Positions 1 to 6,220 are shown, counted from the first letter of the stretch. The stretch is DNA of 8,190 nucleotides from VFBF01 sp964530695 (GCA_964530695.1 CAZGYQ010000111.1:1-8190), one strand, 5' to 3'. Notes: generated by a model not told the origin, from the letters alone. Translations and numbers: made by a program.

Positions 1-178
1 CGCTCGAACGTGATGCGGCCCGCCGGCGCCCTCGCCGGAAACGTCGTTCGCCCTGTCCGGCCGTTGCCCGGTCCCGCGCCGTGTGCCGGCGCGGGCGCCG
101 GCGGTCCTCATCACCGTCCTGCCCGCCAACACACAACCCCAATTCCGCTCCCCCTCAAATTCCTCTATCGCCTCGCCC
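1..178. other. Leader region upstream of murJ, no gene supported
   Basis: I see no gene that I can support here. One forward frame is closed by a TGA at 11-13, which could be the last codons of an upstream gene; in related genomes I recall glnD in this place, but too little is visible to say. Another frame stays open until a TGA at 180-182 that overlaps the murJ ATG, but its translation is almost all Arg, Pro and Ser and looks like GC-rich noise. The main structural element is the hairpin at 73-95, listed separately. Just before murJ the sequence becomes pyrimidine-rich with no clear Shine-Dalgarno. Confidence 0.5.
73..95 (+). other. GC-rich hairpin upstream of murJ
   Basis: CCCGCGCCG (73-81) and CGGCGCGGG (87-95) are perfectly complementary, giving a 9-bp stem with a 5-nt loop (TGTGC). 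No T tract follows, so it is not a standard intrinsic terminator. It could still mark the 3' end of the upstream transcript or fold in the murJ leader, about 83 nt before the start codon. In DNA this GC-rich some hairpins arise by chance, so the function is open. Confidence 0.35.
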
Positions 179-1774
179 ATGAGTCTCGCCCGCAATACCT
201 TCGTCCAGACGTTCATGACGCTGGGCAGCCGCCTGCTCGGCTTCGCGCGCGATCTCGCGCTCAATGCGCGCTTCGGCGGCCAAGGGCCGTTGATGGACGT
301 GTTCACGACGGCGCTGATGTTCCCGAACCTGTTCCGACGGCTCTTCGCCGAGGGCGCATTCGCGCAGGCCTTCGTGCCGGTCTACGGCAAGGTGCGCGCG
401 GAGGAGGGGGAGGAGGCCGCCGCGAAGATCGCGTCGCAGACGATGTCGTTCCTGCTCGCGGTGGTGATCGTGTTCTGCATCGCAGCCCAGGTGGCGATGA
501 CGTGGATCATGCCGGTGCTGCTGTCGGCGTACGCCGCGGACAAGGAAATGATGCGGCTCGCCACGCTCGTGACGCAGCTCACCATGCCGTACCTCGCGTG
601 CATGACGCTCGCGTCGCTATTGTCGGGCGTGCTGAACACATCGGGGCGGTTTGCATTGTCGGCGGGCGTGCCGATCCTGCTCAACGTCTGCACCATCGCG
701 CCGCTCGTGCTGATCGAGGATCGCGAAGCGGCGCTGATCGGCGCCGCCGTGGCCGTGACGGTGGCGGGCGTGTTGCAGGCGGGGCTGTTGTGGTGGGGCG
801 TGCGCAAGCTCGGCGTGCCGCTGCGCTTCGGCGCGCCGGGGCTCTCCGACACCGTGAAACGCGTGCTCGTGCTGGCGATTCCGGGCGCGCTCGCCGGCGG
901 CGCGACGCAGATCAATTCGCTGGTCAGCCAGATCCTGACGGGCTCGGACGCGGGCGCGCGCTCGGTGCTCTACAACGCCGACCGCTTGTATCAACTGCCG
1001 CTCGGTCTCGTCGGCGTGGCGGTGGGTCTCGCGCTCGTGCCGCGGCTGACGAAGGCGTTCGTCGCGGGCGATCACGACGGCGCGCAGTCCACGCTCGACG
1101 ACGGCCTCGGCCTCGCGATGGCGTTCACGATCCCCGCCGCCGCCGCGCTCATCGTGATGCCGTTTTTCATCATCGACGCCACGGTGACGCGCGGCGCCTT
1201 CACCAGCGACGACGCGCGACGCACCGCGGAGGTGCTGCGCCACTTCGGCTGGGGCGTGCCCGCGTTCGTTCTCGCGAAGGTGCTGACGCCACCGTTCTTC
1301 GCCCGCCAGGACACGCGCCGGCCCATGCGCTACGCGTTTGCGACCGTGGCCGTGACGGTCGCGCTCGGCGCTGCGCTGTTCTTCGGATTCAAGCAGATCG
1401 GCTGGGACGGGGTCATCGGCCTCGCCATCGCCACCAGCATCGGCGCGTGGGTGAACGTGGCGCTGCTCGCCGGCACGCTGGCGCGGGAAGGCACGTGGAA
1501 GGTCGGATCGGCCCTGCGCAGCCGCCTCGTGCGCCTCGCCATCGCCACCGCTGTGATGGCCGCGGTGCTGGGCGTGATGGCGTTCTTCTATCCGACGCTC
1601 GCGCAGGTGTTCGTCTGGAAGGAAGCGGCGGTGGTCGTCGCCTGCCTCGTCGGCGCGGGCGTCTATGGCGTCGCGGCGCTGGCCACGGGCGCAGTGACGG
1701 TGCGCGAAATGCGCGCGGCGCTGCGGCGCGAACCAGGTGGGGGAGGCGGCTTGCAGGGCGGACTGGACGGCTGA
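179..1774 (+). CDS. murJ: MurJ (MviN) lipid II flippase
   Basis: This encodes a 531-aa polytopic inner-membrane protein of the MurJ/MviN family (MOP superfamily), which flips lipid II across the membrane for peptidoglycan synthesis. The length is close to E. coli MurJ (511 aa). The N-terminus has the family signature: R18 and R24 in TM1, then FPNLFRRLFAEGAF around residues 48-61 with R53/R54 and E58. The conserved ADR at 267-269 (E. coli R270 region) is followed by LPLGLVGVAVG. Hydrophobic segments run through the whole protein to about residue 505, consistent with 14 helices, and a Gly-rich hydrophilic tail ends it. I chose the ATG at 179 (MSLARN) because family similarity starts there; an in-frame GTG at 83 would add 32 residues of non-family, Pro/Ser-rich sequence. 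No clear Shine-Dalgarno precedes 179. trpS follows after 136 bp. Confidence 0.97.
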   Translation: MSLARNTFVQTFMTLGSRLLGFARDLALNARFGGQGPLMDVFTTALMFPNLFRRLFAEGAFAQAFVPVYGKVRAEEGEEAAAKIASQTMSFLLAVVIVFCIAAQVAMTWIMPVLLSAYAADKEMMRLATLVTQLTMPYLACMTLASLLSGVLNTSGRFALSAGVPILLNVCTIAPLVLIEDREAALIGAAVAVTVAGVLQAGLLWWGVRKLGVPLRFGAPGLSDTVKRVLVLAIPGALAGGATQINSLVSQILTGSDAGARSVLYNADRLYQLPLGLVGVAVGLALVPRLTKAFVAGDHDGAQSTLDDGLGLAMAFTIPAAAALIVMPFFIIDATVTRGAFTSDDARRTAEVLRHFGWGVPAFVLAKVLTPPFFARQDTRRPMRYAFATVAVTVALGAALFFGFKQIGWDGVIGLAIATSIGAWVNVALLAGTLAREGTWKVGSALRSRLVRLAIATAVMAAVLGVMAFFYPTLAQVFVWKEAAVVVACLVGAGVYGVAALATGAVTVREMRAALRREPGGGGGLQGGLDG

Positions 1775-1800
1775 TAGAAACCGCGCGCGGAGATCGAGAC

Positions 1801-1836
1801 ATGAGTGCAAAGCGCATCGGACGATGGCGGGCCTGA
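1801..1836 (+). CDS. Possible 11-codon leader peptide with one Trp codon, upstream of trpS
   Basis: A short ORF, MSAKRIGRWRA, lies between murJ and trpS. A GGAG at 1789-1792 sits 8 nt before its ATG, a better ribosome site than murJ itself has. It has one Trp codon (TGG, 1825-1827) and ends 14 nt before the hairpin at 1851-1876. This recalls a leader peptide, but known trp leader peptides usually carry two or more adjacent Trp codons, and an ORF this short can arise by chance. A segment overlapping the Trp codon (GGCGGG, 1826-1831) can pair with CCCGCC at 1855-1860, which overlaps the 5' arm of the hairpin. This is an inference only. Confidence 0.22.
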   Translation: MSAKRIGRWRA

Positions 1837-1850
1837 CCGCACTGATCTGA

Positions 1851-1876
1851 CGCTCCCGCCCGATTTTGGGGGAGCG
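1851..1876 (+). terminator. Hairpin between murJ and trpS, possible weak terminator or attenuator
   Basis: CGCTCCC (1851-1857) and GGGAGCG (1870-1876) form a perfect 7-bp stem around a 12-nt loop, followed by ATTGTTTG. The T content after the stem is modest, so this would be a weak intrinsic terminator at best. It could end the murJ transcript or regulate read-through into trpS, whose Shine-Dalgarno starts 24 nt downstream. Confidence 0.35.
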
Positions 1877-1910
1877 ATTGTTTGCGCACGCACCGTCTCA
1901 GGAGTTCCCC

Positions 1911-2945
1911 ATGACCGAAGCACCCACACCCGCATACGCCGGGCCGTCCCGCGTCTTTTCCGGCATGCAGCCCACCGGCGGCCTGCACCTCGGCAACTAT
2001 CTTGGCGCGCTGGTGAAGTTCGTGCGCCTGCAGGAGAGCCACGAGTGCATCTACTGCGTCGTCGACCTGCACGCGATCACCATCGAGCACGATCCGAAAA
2101 CACTTCAGCAGCAGTGCCGCGAGGTGGCCGCCGCCTACCTCGCCGCCGGCGTCGATCCGAAGAAGGCGATCATCTTCGTGCAGTCGGCCGTGCCGGCGCA
2201 CGCGGAACTGGCGTGGATCTTCAACTGCGTCGCGCGCATGGGCTGGCTCGAGCGTATGACGCAGTTCAAGGACAAGGCCGGCAAGAACGCCGAGCGCATG
2301 TCGGTCGGGCTGTTCGATTATCCCGTGCTGCAGGCGGCCGACATTCTCGCCTACAGGGCCACGCATGTGCCGGTCGGAGAGGACCAGAAGCAGCATCTCG
2401 AATTGAGCCGCGACATCGCCGCGCGCTTCAACAACGACTACGCCGCGCCGAACTTCTTCCCGCTGCCCGAGCCGCTGATCCAGGGGCCGGGCGCGCGCAT
2501 CATGTCCCTGCGCGACGGCGCGAAGAAAATGTCGAAGTCCGATCCGTCCGATCAAAGCCGCATCAATCTCACCGATGACGCGGACGCCATCGCCAACAAG
2601 TTCAAGCGCGCCACGACCGATCCGCTGCCGCTGCCGGAGAGCGCGGAGGGGCTGAAGGGGCGGCCGGAAGTCGAGAACCTCGTCGGCATCTACGCGGCGC
2701 TCGCGGACATGAGCGTCGATCAGGTTTTGCACGAGTGGGGCGGGAAGGGCTTCGGCGCGTTCAAGCCGGCGCTGGCTGACCTCGCGGCGCAGAAGCTCGC
2801 CCCGATCGCCGGCGAGATGCGAAGGCTGCTCGATGATCGCGCCGTGCTTGACGAAATCCTGAGCGACGGCGCGGCGCGCGCGCACGCGATTTCCGAGCCG
2901 GTGATGACCGAGGTTCGCGAGATTGTCGGGCTCTGGCGTCGATAA
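1911..2945 (+). CDS. trpS: Tryptophan–tRNA ligase (TrpRS)
   Basis: This encodes a 344-aa cytosolic class Ic aminoacyl-tRNA synthetase that activates Trp with ATP and charges tRNA-Trp. The length matches bacterial TrpRS (E. coli 334 aa). The Rossmann-fold signatures are clear: SGMQPTGGLHLGNYLGA at about 17-33 contains the HIGH-equivalent HLGN, QAADIL at 141-146 belongs to the Trp pocket region, VPVGEDQKQH at 153-162 is strongly conserved, and KKMSKS at 205-210 is the KMSKS loop. The ATG at 1911 is chosen because AGGAG at 1900-1904 lies 6 nt upstream; an in-frame start at 1866 would put 15 extra residues over the hairpin. No internal defect is visible. A LuxR-family gene follows after 66 bp. 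The preceding small ORF and hairpin may bear on its regulation. Confidence 0.98.
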   Translation: MTEAPTPAYAGPSRVFSGMQPTGGLHLGNYLGALVKFVRLQESHECIYCVVDLHAITIEHDPKTLQQQCREVAAAYLAAGVDPKKAIIFVQSAVPAHAELAWIFNCVARMGWLERMTQFKDKAGKNAERMSVGLFDYPVLQAADILAYRATHVPVGEDQKQHLELSRDIAARFNNDYAAPNFFPLPEPLIQGPGARIMSLRDGAKKMSKSDPSDQSRINLTDDADAIANKFKRATTDPLPLPESAEGLKGRPEVENLVGIYAALADMSVDQVLHEWGGKGFGAFKPALADLAAQKLAPIAGEMRRLLDDRAVLDEILSDGAARAHAISEPVMTEVREIVGLWRR

Positions 2946-2946
2946 A

Positions 2947-2962
2947 CCAGCGAGCCGGCTGG
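2947..2962 (+). other. Small hairpin just after the trpS stop codon
   Basis: CCAGC (2947-2951) and GCTGG (2958-2962) form a perfect 5-bp stem with a 6-nt loop, starting one base after the trpS stop. No T tract follows, so it is a weak candidate for 3'-end processing or factor-dependent termination. The rest of the 66-bp gap to the regulator gene shows no promoter I can defend. Confidence 0.25.
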
Positions 2963-3011
2963 ATGACGGACGTCGAAGGGGCTAGGATCGGTTCCGCATC
3001 GGAGTCACGAA

Positions 3012-3791
3012 ATGACGTCCAGGGCCGTCGCAGAGAAAGTCTTCGGGTTCATCGAAGACGCCCGCGTTCTCAACTCGCTGACAACGCTGGACGCAGCCTT
3101 CTTCCAGCTGATCCGGGACTGGGGGTTCGACCGCTGGACCGCGACCCCGATCCTCAGTCCCGTGCGCGGCGCCATGCGGCCGCTGGAAGTCGTGCTGGGC
3201 AGGCCGAGCCGGGAATGGAGCGGTCGCTACCGGGAAAACGGCTATTTCCGCCACGACGCAGTGATCAGTCACATCGCCACCAGCAGCGACGCGGTCTGGT
3301 GGTCGACGTTCTCGCGGGAAAGACGGCTTTCGCACGAGGAGAAAATGCTCTTCGAGGAAGCACGCGAACACGGCGTCGGCGAAGGCCTGACGGCTCCCGT
3401 GCGCCTGGCGGACGGCTCCATCTGGGTGTGTGCGCTGACCGGGCTCCTCGCGAAGCCCGCGCCACGCGTGGCCGACGGCGCCAGGTTTGCGGCGGAACGC
3501 TATATCCTGAGGGCGCTGGAGCTGCGTCAGATCGCGGAACCGGCGCAGGTCGGAGCCTCGATTACGCCATCCCAGGCCGAAATCGTCGAGCTTCTTGCGC
3601 GTGGCCTCAAGCTTCACCAGGCGGCGCAGGCGCTCAACATCCGGCCCAGCACCGCCTACAACCAGATCGCCGACGCCAAGCGCCGCGCCATGGTTAAGAC
3701 GACCGCCGAACTCGTGCACAAGATGAGCGGGAAGGGGGGCGCCCAGAGGTCTGACCAGAGATCGGAGAAAATCGTCCGGAAACCATCCTGA
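3012..3791 (+). CDS. LuxR-family transcriptional regulator with autoinducer-binding domain (no luxI in view)
   Basis: This 259-aa protein has the two-domain layout of quorum-sensing LuxR regulators: an N-terminal autoinducer-binding domain (about 20-170) and a C-terminal GerE-type helix-turn-helix (about 184-240). Residues equivalent to the TraR/LuxR acyl-homoserine-lactone pocket occur at exactly the TraR spacing: W69, Y73, D82, W97 and G125. The neighbour of the Asp (Pro in most members) is Ala83. In the HTH the usual ITP and Gly (G198) are present, but the nearly invariant Glu is Gln188 and the following Leu is Val192. A 20-residue polar basic tail follows the HTH. The ATG at 3012 has GGAG at 3001-3004, 7 nt upstream. 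No LuxI synthase is in the window, so it is a solo or orphan regulator as far as can be seen. The ligand and targets are unknown; it might respond to foreign or non-AHL signals. Confidence 0.88.
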   Translation: MTSRAVAEKVFGFIEDARVLNSLTTLDAAFFQLIRDWGFDRWTATPILSPVRGAMRPLEVVLGRPSREWSGRYRENGYFRHDAVISHIATSSDAVWWSTFSRERRLSHEEKMLFEEAREHGVGEGLTAPVRLADGSIWVCALTGLLAKPAPRVADGARFAAERYILRALELRQIAEPAQVGASITPSQAEIVELLARGLKLHQAAQALNIRPSTAYNQIADAKRRAMVKTTAELVHKMSGKGGAQRSDQRSEKIVRKPS

Positions 3792-3882
3792 GTGGGCAAA
3801 AATTACTAGAGCGAGTCTGCCGCAACAGTCCTAAAACGCCGGTAAGGTCGCAAGACCGCAGGCCATGTGGGGGCCGCACAAT

Positions 3883-3914
3883 GGGCGGGCCGGCGTGAGT
3901 TCGCCGACCCGCCC
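3883..3914 (+). other. Strong hairpin A (12 of 13 bp)
   Basis: Arms 3883-3895 (GGGCGGGCCGGCG) and 3902-3914 (CGCCGACCCGCCC) pair at 12 of 13 positions with one C·A mismatch (3890/3907) and a 6-nt loop, TGAGTT. No T tract follows, so it is not a typical intrinsic terminator. It lies 91 nt after the regulator's stop codon and may end that transcript or form part of the leader of the next gene. Its right arm is shared with hairpin B. Confidence 0.5.
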
Positions 3915-3927
3915 AGTTGGGGTCGGC
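3903..3927 (+). other. Alternative hairpin B, mutually exclusive with hairpin A
   Basis: GCCGACCC (3903-3910) also pairs perfectly over 8 bp with GGGTCGGC (3920-3927), leaving a 9-nt loop. Because the left arm is the right arm of hairpin A, only one of the two can form at a time. This is the geometry of an RNA switch, but in such GC-rich DNA it may be coincidence. Confidence 0.35.
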
Positions 3928-4040
3928 CAAAGGCGCTTTCGGCGCGCCGCGGCGCACGTTAAGCCACCCCGATGATGACGCCGATCCGCAAAGCGCCGCC
4001 CGCCGCGCCCTGTCGCCTTTTCTGAGCTTCCGGCCCTGTC

Positions 4041-5012
4041 ATGCAGATCGACCAGCTCCTGCGGCGCCTGTTCTGGCGCGTTCGCCGCCGGCTCCGGCCC
4101 CCCGCGGACAACGACCCGATCGTGGGGATCGAGACGCCTGGCGCCGAAGGCCGCCACGCGCCGGCGAAGGGCGGGTTGCGGCGTACCGTGGTCGCATTCG
4201 TCGCGACGCTGGCGGTGCTTGCGGTCGGCTACGCCTTCCTCGTCGCCGCCAACAGCCAGGCGCGGCTCGACACCGGCCGCGTCATCCTCGCCGAGGGCGG
4301 CGCGTCCCGCGCCACGTCCGCCGCGAAGGCGCTGCTTGAGCCCCTCGCCGGCGGTGCGACGCCGGGTTCCGAAGAGATTCCGCTGCTGCCCAACGGGCGG
4401 CGGTTGCGCTCCGAGCGGATCGCCGCCGGCGCGCAGAAGGCGGCGACGGCGTTCGTGAAGATCGCCGGCGCGCTGGCGGGCGCCGATCCGGCGGTGCGGG
4501 ACGCGTCCAAAGCGCTCGCCGCCGGAGACGCCGCGACCGCACGGGACGCGCTCGCTCGCCTCGACATCCGCATCGCTGGCGGGCGCGCCAGCCTTGGGCC
4601 CGGCGCTGGCCTGGTGTCGGCCGTCGCCGAGGCGGCGGCCGCCGCGTGCGAGGCCGAGGAGGCGGCGCTCCGCGCGGCGGCGCGCGCCGATTCGGGCGGC
4701 ATGGTCGGTGCGGAAGCGCAGGCGCAGTTCGCCCATGGTCGCGGCGTCGCATTCGGCTGGCTGATGATTCTGCGCGGCGCGCTTGCCGATGAGCCGGAAG
4801 TGGCCGAAGCGATCGTCGTCGAGGCGGCGATTCCCCTGGATGCGCTGGCGGCGGCGGCCGAACGCCAGCCGCTGTTCCTGTTCAACGGGGGCGACCGCGC
4901 GCCCTGGGCGCCGGCGCATCTGGAAATCCAGGCCGGCGAGTTCGCCCGCGCCGCGGCGGGCGCCCGGGCGCTGGCCCTGGCCGCGCGCAAGCCCGACACG
5001 GGCGCGCCATGA
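4041..5012 (+). CDS. Membrane-anchored Ala-rich protein of unknown function (possibly DUF2333-like)
   Basis: I do not recognise this 323-aa protein with certainty. It starts with a basic cytoplasmic stretch (many Arg at 8-20, then Pro/Gly-rich to 45), followed by one clear membrane helix at about 49-70 and no other obvious one, so most of the chain should be periplasmic. The body is rich in Ala and probably helical. The C-terminal part, RGVAFGWLMILRGAL (234-248) and FLFNGGDRAPW (279-289) followed by an Ala-rich helix, recalls from memory the ARGVAW…NG pattern of DUF2333 proteins; a profile search would be needed to accept that. The ATG at 4041 is the first sensible start, but no Shine-Dalgarno is visible. 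The universal stress protein gene begins 45 bp downstream and may share the transcript. Confidence 0.75.
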   Translation: MQIDQLLRRLFWRVRRRLRPPADNDPIVGIETPGAEGRHAPAKGGLRRTVVAFVATLAVLAVGYAFLVAANSQARLDTGRVILAEGGASRATSAAKALLEPLAGGATPGSEEIPLLPNGRRLRSERIAAGAQKAATAFVKIAGALAGADPAVRDASKALAAGDAATARDALARLDIRIAGGRASLGPGAGLVSAVAEAAAAACEAEEAALRAAARADSGGMVGAEAQAQFAHGRGVAFGWLMILRGALADEPEVAEAIVVEAAIPLDALAAAAERQPLFLFNGGDRAPWAPAHLEIQAGEFARAAAGARALALAARKPDTGAP

Positions 5013-5057
5013 GCTTGCACTTGTGGGAATCGTCATTTCGCGAGACCCTCGGCCATC

Positions 5058-5561
5058 ATGGCGGCTCGCGGCTTCAAGTTCCTGGTGATCGCTGACGACA
5101 GCGCCGAGTTCGCGGCCGCCATCGCCTACGCCGCGCATCGTGTGAAGGCGACGAACGCCGCGCTGCTGATCCTGCGCATCGTAGATACGGTCACCGACAA
5201 CGCCCACTGGGTCAGTGTCGGCGAGGAAATGCGCGCCGAGGCCATCGAGGCCGCCGAGGCGCAGGCGGAGCGCCTCGCGGCGGAAGTGTGGGCCGACACT
5301 GGCGTCCAGCCGGAGATCGTCATCCGCGAAGGCGAATTGCGCGCCGAGTTGCGCCGGCTGGTCGACGAGGATCGCGACGTCCGGATCATCGTGCTCGCCG
5401 CCGGGGTCGGCAGGGACGGTCCGGGACCTCTGGTCTCGTCGCTGGGAAAAGGTCAGGGGCTCGGCGGCCGGCCGGTTCCGGTCCTGGTGGTGCCCGGATC
5501 GCTGTCGCGGGAAGAGGCGAGGCGGCTTGCGGTGCCGGAGACGGGCGCTCCCGACGCCTGA
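5058..5561 (+). CDS. Universal stress protein (UspA) family
   Basis: This 167-aa protein has the single-domain UspA fold pattern: β1 KFLVIADDSAE (7-17), with the Asp at the nucleotide site, β2 AALLILRIVD (34-43), a long amphipathic helix (about 54-79), β3 with PEIVIREGEL (85-94), the core strand RIIVLAAGVG (109-118), and a closing strand PVPVLVVPG (139-147). The nucleotide motif G-x2-G-x9-G-S/T is not intact: a Gly-rich GVGRDGPGPLVSSLG (116-130) stands in its place, so ATP binding is uncertain. The protein is probably cytosolic, with a stress-related role inferred only from the family. Only a weak purine stretch precedes the ATG at 5058. It lies 45 bp after the membrane-anchored protein and 62 bp before nfuA. 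Confidence 0.88.
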   Translation: MAARGFKFLVIADDSAEFAAAIAYAAHRVKATNAALLILRIVDTVTDNAHWVSVGEEMRAEAIEAAEAQAERLAAEVWADTGVQPEIVIREGELRAELRRLVDEDRDVRIIVLAAGVGRDGPGPLVSSLGKGQGLGGRPVPVLVVPGSLSREEARRLAVPETGAPDA

Positions 5562-5566
5562 GCGGC

Positions 5567-5590
5567 TTGACCGCGCTGCGACGCAATACC
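5567..5590 (+). promoter_or_regulatory. Candidate σ70-type promoter for the nfuA cluster
   Basis: TTGACC (5567-5572) is followed after 10 nt by GCAATACC (5583-5590). This resembles the alphaproteobacterial vegetative promoter described for Caulobacter (TTGAC-type -35, 10-14 nt spacer, GCTANAWC-type -10) but does not match it perfectly. It sits 6 nt after the usp stop codon and would start transcription about 30 nt before the nfuA GTG. The -10 is also the left arm of the inverted repeat listed next. Confidence 0.3.
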
Positions 5591-5612
5591 AAGTACTTTG
5601 CTCAGGTATTGC
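5583..5612. repeat. 8-bp inverted repeat before nfuA (operator or hairpin)
   Basis: GCAATACC (5583-5590) and GGTATTGC (5605-5612) are perfect inverted repeats separated by 14 nt, and the spacer begins with the 8-bp palindrome AAGTACTT (5591-5598). The repeat ends one base before the nfuA Shine-Dalgarno (GGAG, 5614-5617). It could be a repressor or activator site overlapping the promoter, or an RNA hairpin that limits nfuA translation. The A/T content is unusually high for this window, which makes chance pairing less likely than for the GC hairpins. Confidence 0.45.
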
Positions 5613-5623
5613 CGGAGCCCCAT

Positions 5624-6220
5624 GTGTTCATCCAGACAGAATCCACACCCAACCCGAACACGCTCAAGTTCCTGCCGGGACGCGATGTTCTCGGCTCCAG
5701 CGCGCTCGGCCGGAACGGAAGGGATTTCGCGTCGGCGGAGGTCGCGGACGCCTCGCCGCTGGCCGTGGCGATCTTCGCGACAGACGGCGTGACGCGCGTG
5801 TTCCTGGGCGATGAATTCGTCTCCGTCACCAAGATCGAGGATGCGGACTGGGCGCACCTGAAGCCGTTCATTCTCGGCGCGATCATGGAGCACTTCGTCG
5901 CCAACCGGCCGGTGCTGCTCGATTCCGCGGCGGCCGTTGCGGAAGCGCCGGACGAAGACGATCGCGTCTACGAAGGCGACGCCGCCGAAATCGTCGAACA
6001 GATCAAGGAGCTGATCGCCACGCGCGTGCGCCCGGCGGTCGCGCAGGACGGCGGCGACATCACGTTCCATTCGTGGGACCACGACGCGGGCGTCGTGAAA
6101 CTGCACATGAAGGGCGCCTGCGCGGGATGCCCGAGCTCCACGATGACCCTGAAGCAGGGCATCCAGAACATGCTGCGCCACTACGTGCCGGAAGTGCGCG
6201 CGGTGGAGCAGGTGATTTGA
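5624..6220 (+). CDS. nfuA: NfuA/NifU-like Fe–S cluster carrier protein
   Basis: This 198-aa protein delivers [4Fe-4S] clusters to client apoproteins in the cytosol. It has the two domains of alphaproteobacterial and mitochondrial-type Nfu: an N-terminal Nfu_N domain starting MFIQTESTPNPNTLKF (1-16) and running to about 95, an acidic linker (105-118), and a C-terminal NifU domain with RPAVAQDGGDI (136-146) and the cluster-binding CAGC motif (C166, C169). The start is a GTG at 5624: GGAG lies 6 nt upstream, and family similarity begins exactly there. The overlapping ATG at 5622 is out of frame, and further in-frame upstream sequence runs back into usp. It is 10 bp from tsaB, so the two are probably co-transcribed. 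MiaB, encoded downstream, is a plausible client. Confidence 0.95.
   Translation: MFIQTESTPNPNTLKFLPGRDVLGSSALGRNGRDFASAEVADASPLAVAIFATDGVTRVFLGDEFVSVTKIEDADWAHLKPFILGAIMEHFVANRPVLLDSAAAVAEAPDEDDRVYEGDAAEIVEQIKELIATRVRPAVAQDGGDITFHSWDHDAGVVKLHMKGACAGCPSSTMTLKQGIQNMLRHYVPEVRAVEQVI

Larger units (their letters stand above)
3792..4040. other. 249-bp intergenic region rich in possible RNA structure
   Basis: I find no convincing gene between the LuxR-type regulator and the membrane-anchored protein. The left part (about 3797-3836) is the most A/T-rich stretch here and could hold a promoter, but no clean -35/-10 pair stands out. Next comes a small stem with a GNRA loop, GGTC-GCAA-GACC (3846-3857), then the two competing hairpins at 3883-3927. 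A 36-codon ORF could be read from an ATG at 3865, but it has no proper Shine-Dalgarno and a low-complexity product. The last 60 bp before the next start codon carry no clear ribosome site. Confidence 0.5.

Noticed and set aside
83..178. Longer murJ N-terminus from a GTG at 83
   Set aside because: The extra 32 residues resemble no MurJ N-terminus and the GTG lies inside the hairpin; the family start MSLARNTF at 179 fits E. coli numbering of R18 and R24.
3..182. Open forward frame running into an ATGA overlap with murJ, as if an upstream gene were coupled to it
   Set aside because: The translation is almost entirely Arg/Pro/Ser with no family pattern, typical of a GC-rich non-coding frame; a GlnD C-terminus cannot be recognised in it.
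1413..2885. Long minus-strand open frame opposite murJ and trpS
   Set aside because: It is an antisense shadow of two certain genes, rich in Arg/Ala/His with no domain pattern.
2962..2988. Possible promoter for the LuxR-type gene (GATGAC … TAGGAT)
   Set aside because: Poor match to the -35 consensus and short spacing; not better than chance.
3941..3955. GGCGCGCC palindrome overlapping GCGCCGCGGCGC as a possible operator
   Set aside because: Pure GC palindromes are expected by chance at this base composition and no second copy or context supports it.
3865..3975. 36-codon ORF in the gap after the LuxR-type gene
   Set aside because: No properly spaced ribosome site, low-complexity product, and it runs through both strong hairpins.
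3831..5207. Long minus-strand open frame over the intergenic gap and the membrane-protein gene
   Set aside because: Arg/Gly-rich low-complexity translation; the + strand frame has a clear membrane helix and a sensible composition.
5622..5624. ATG at 5622 as the nfuA start
   Set aside because: It is in a different frame; only the GTG at 5624 gives the Nfu N-terminus.
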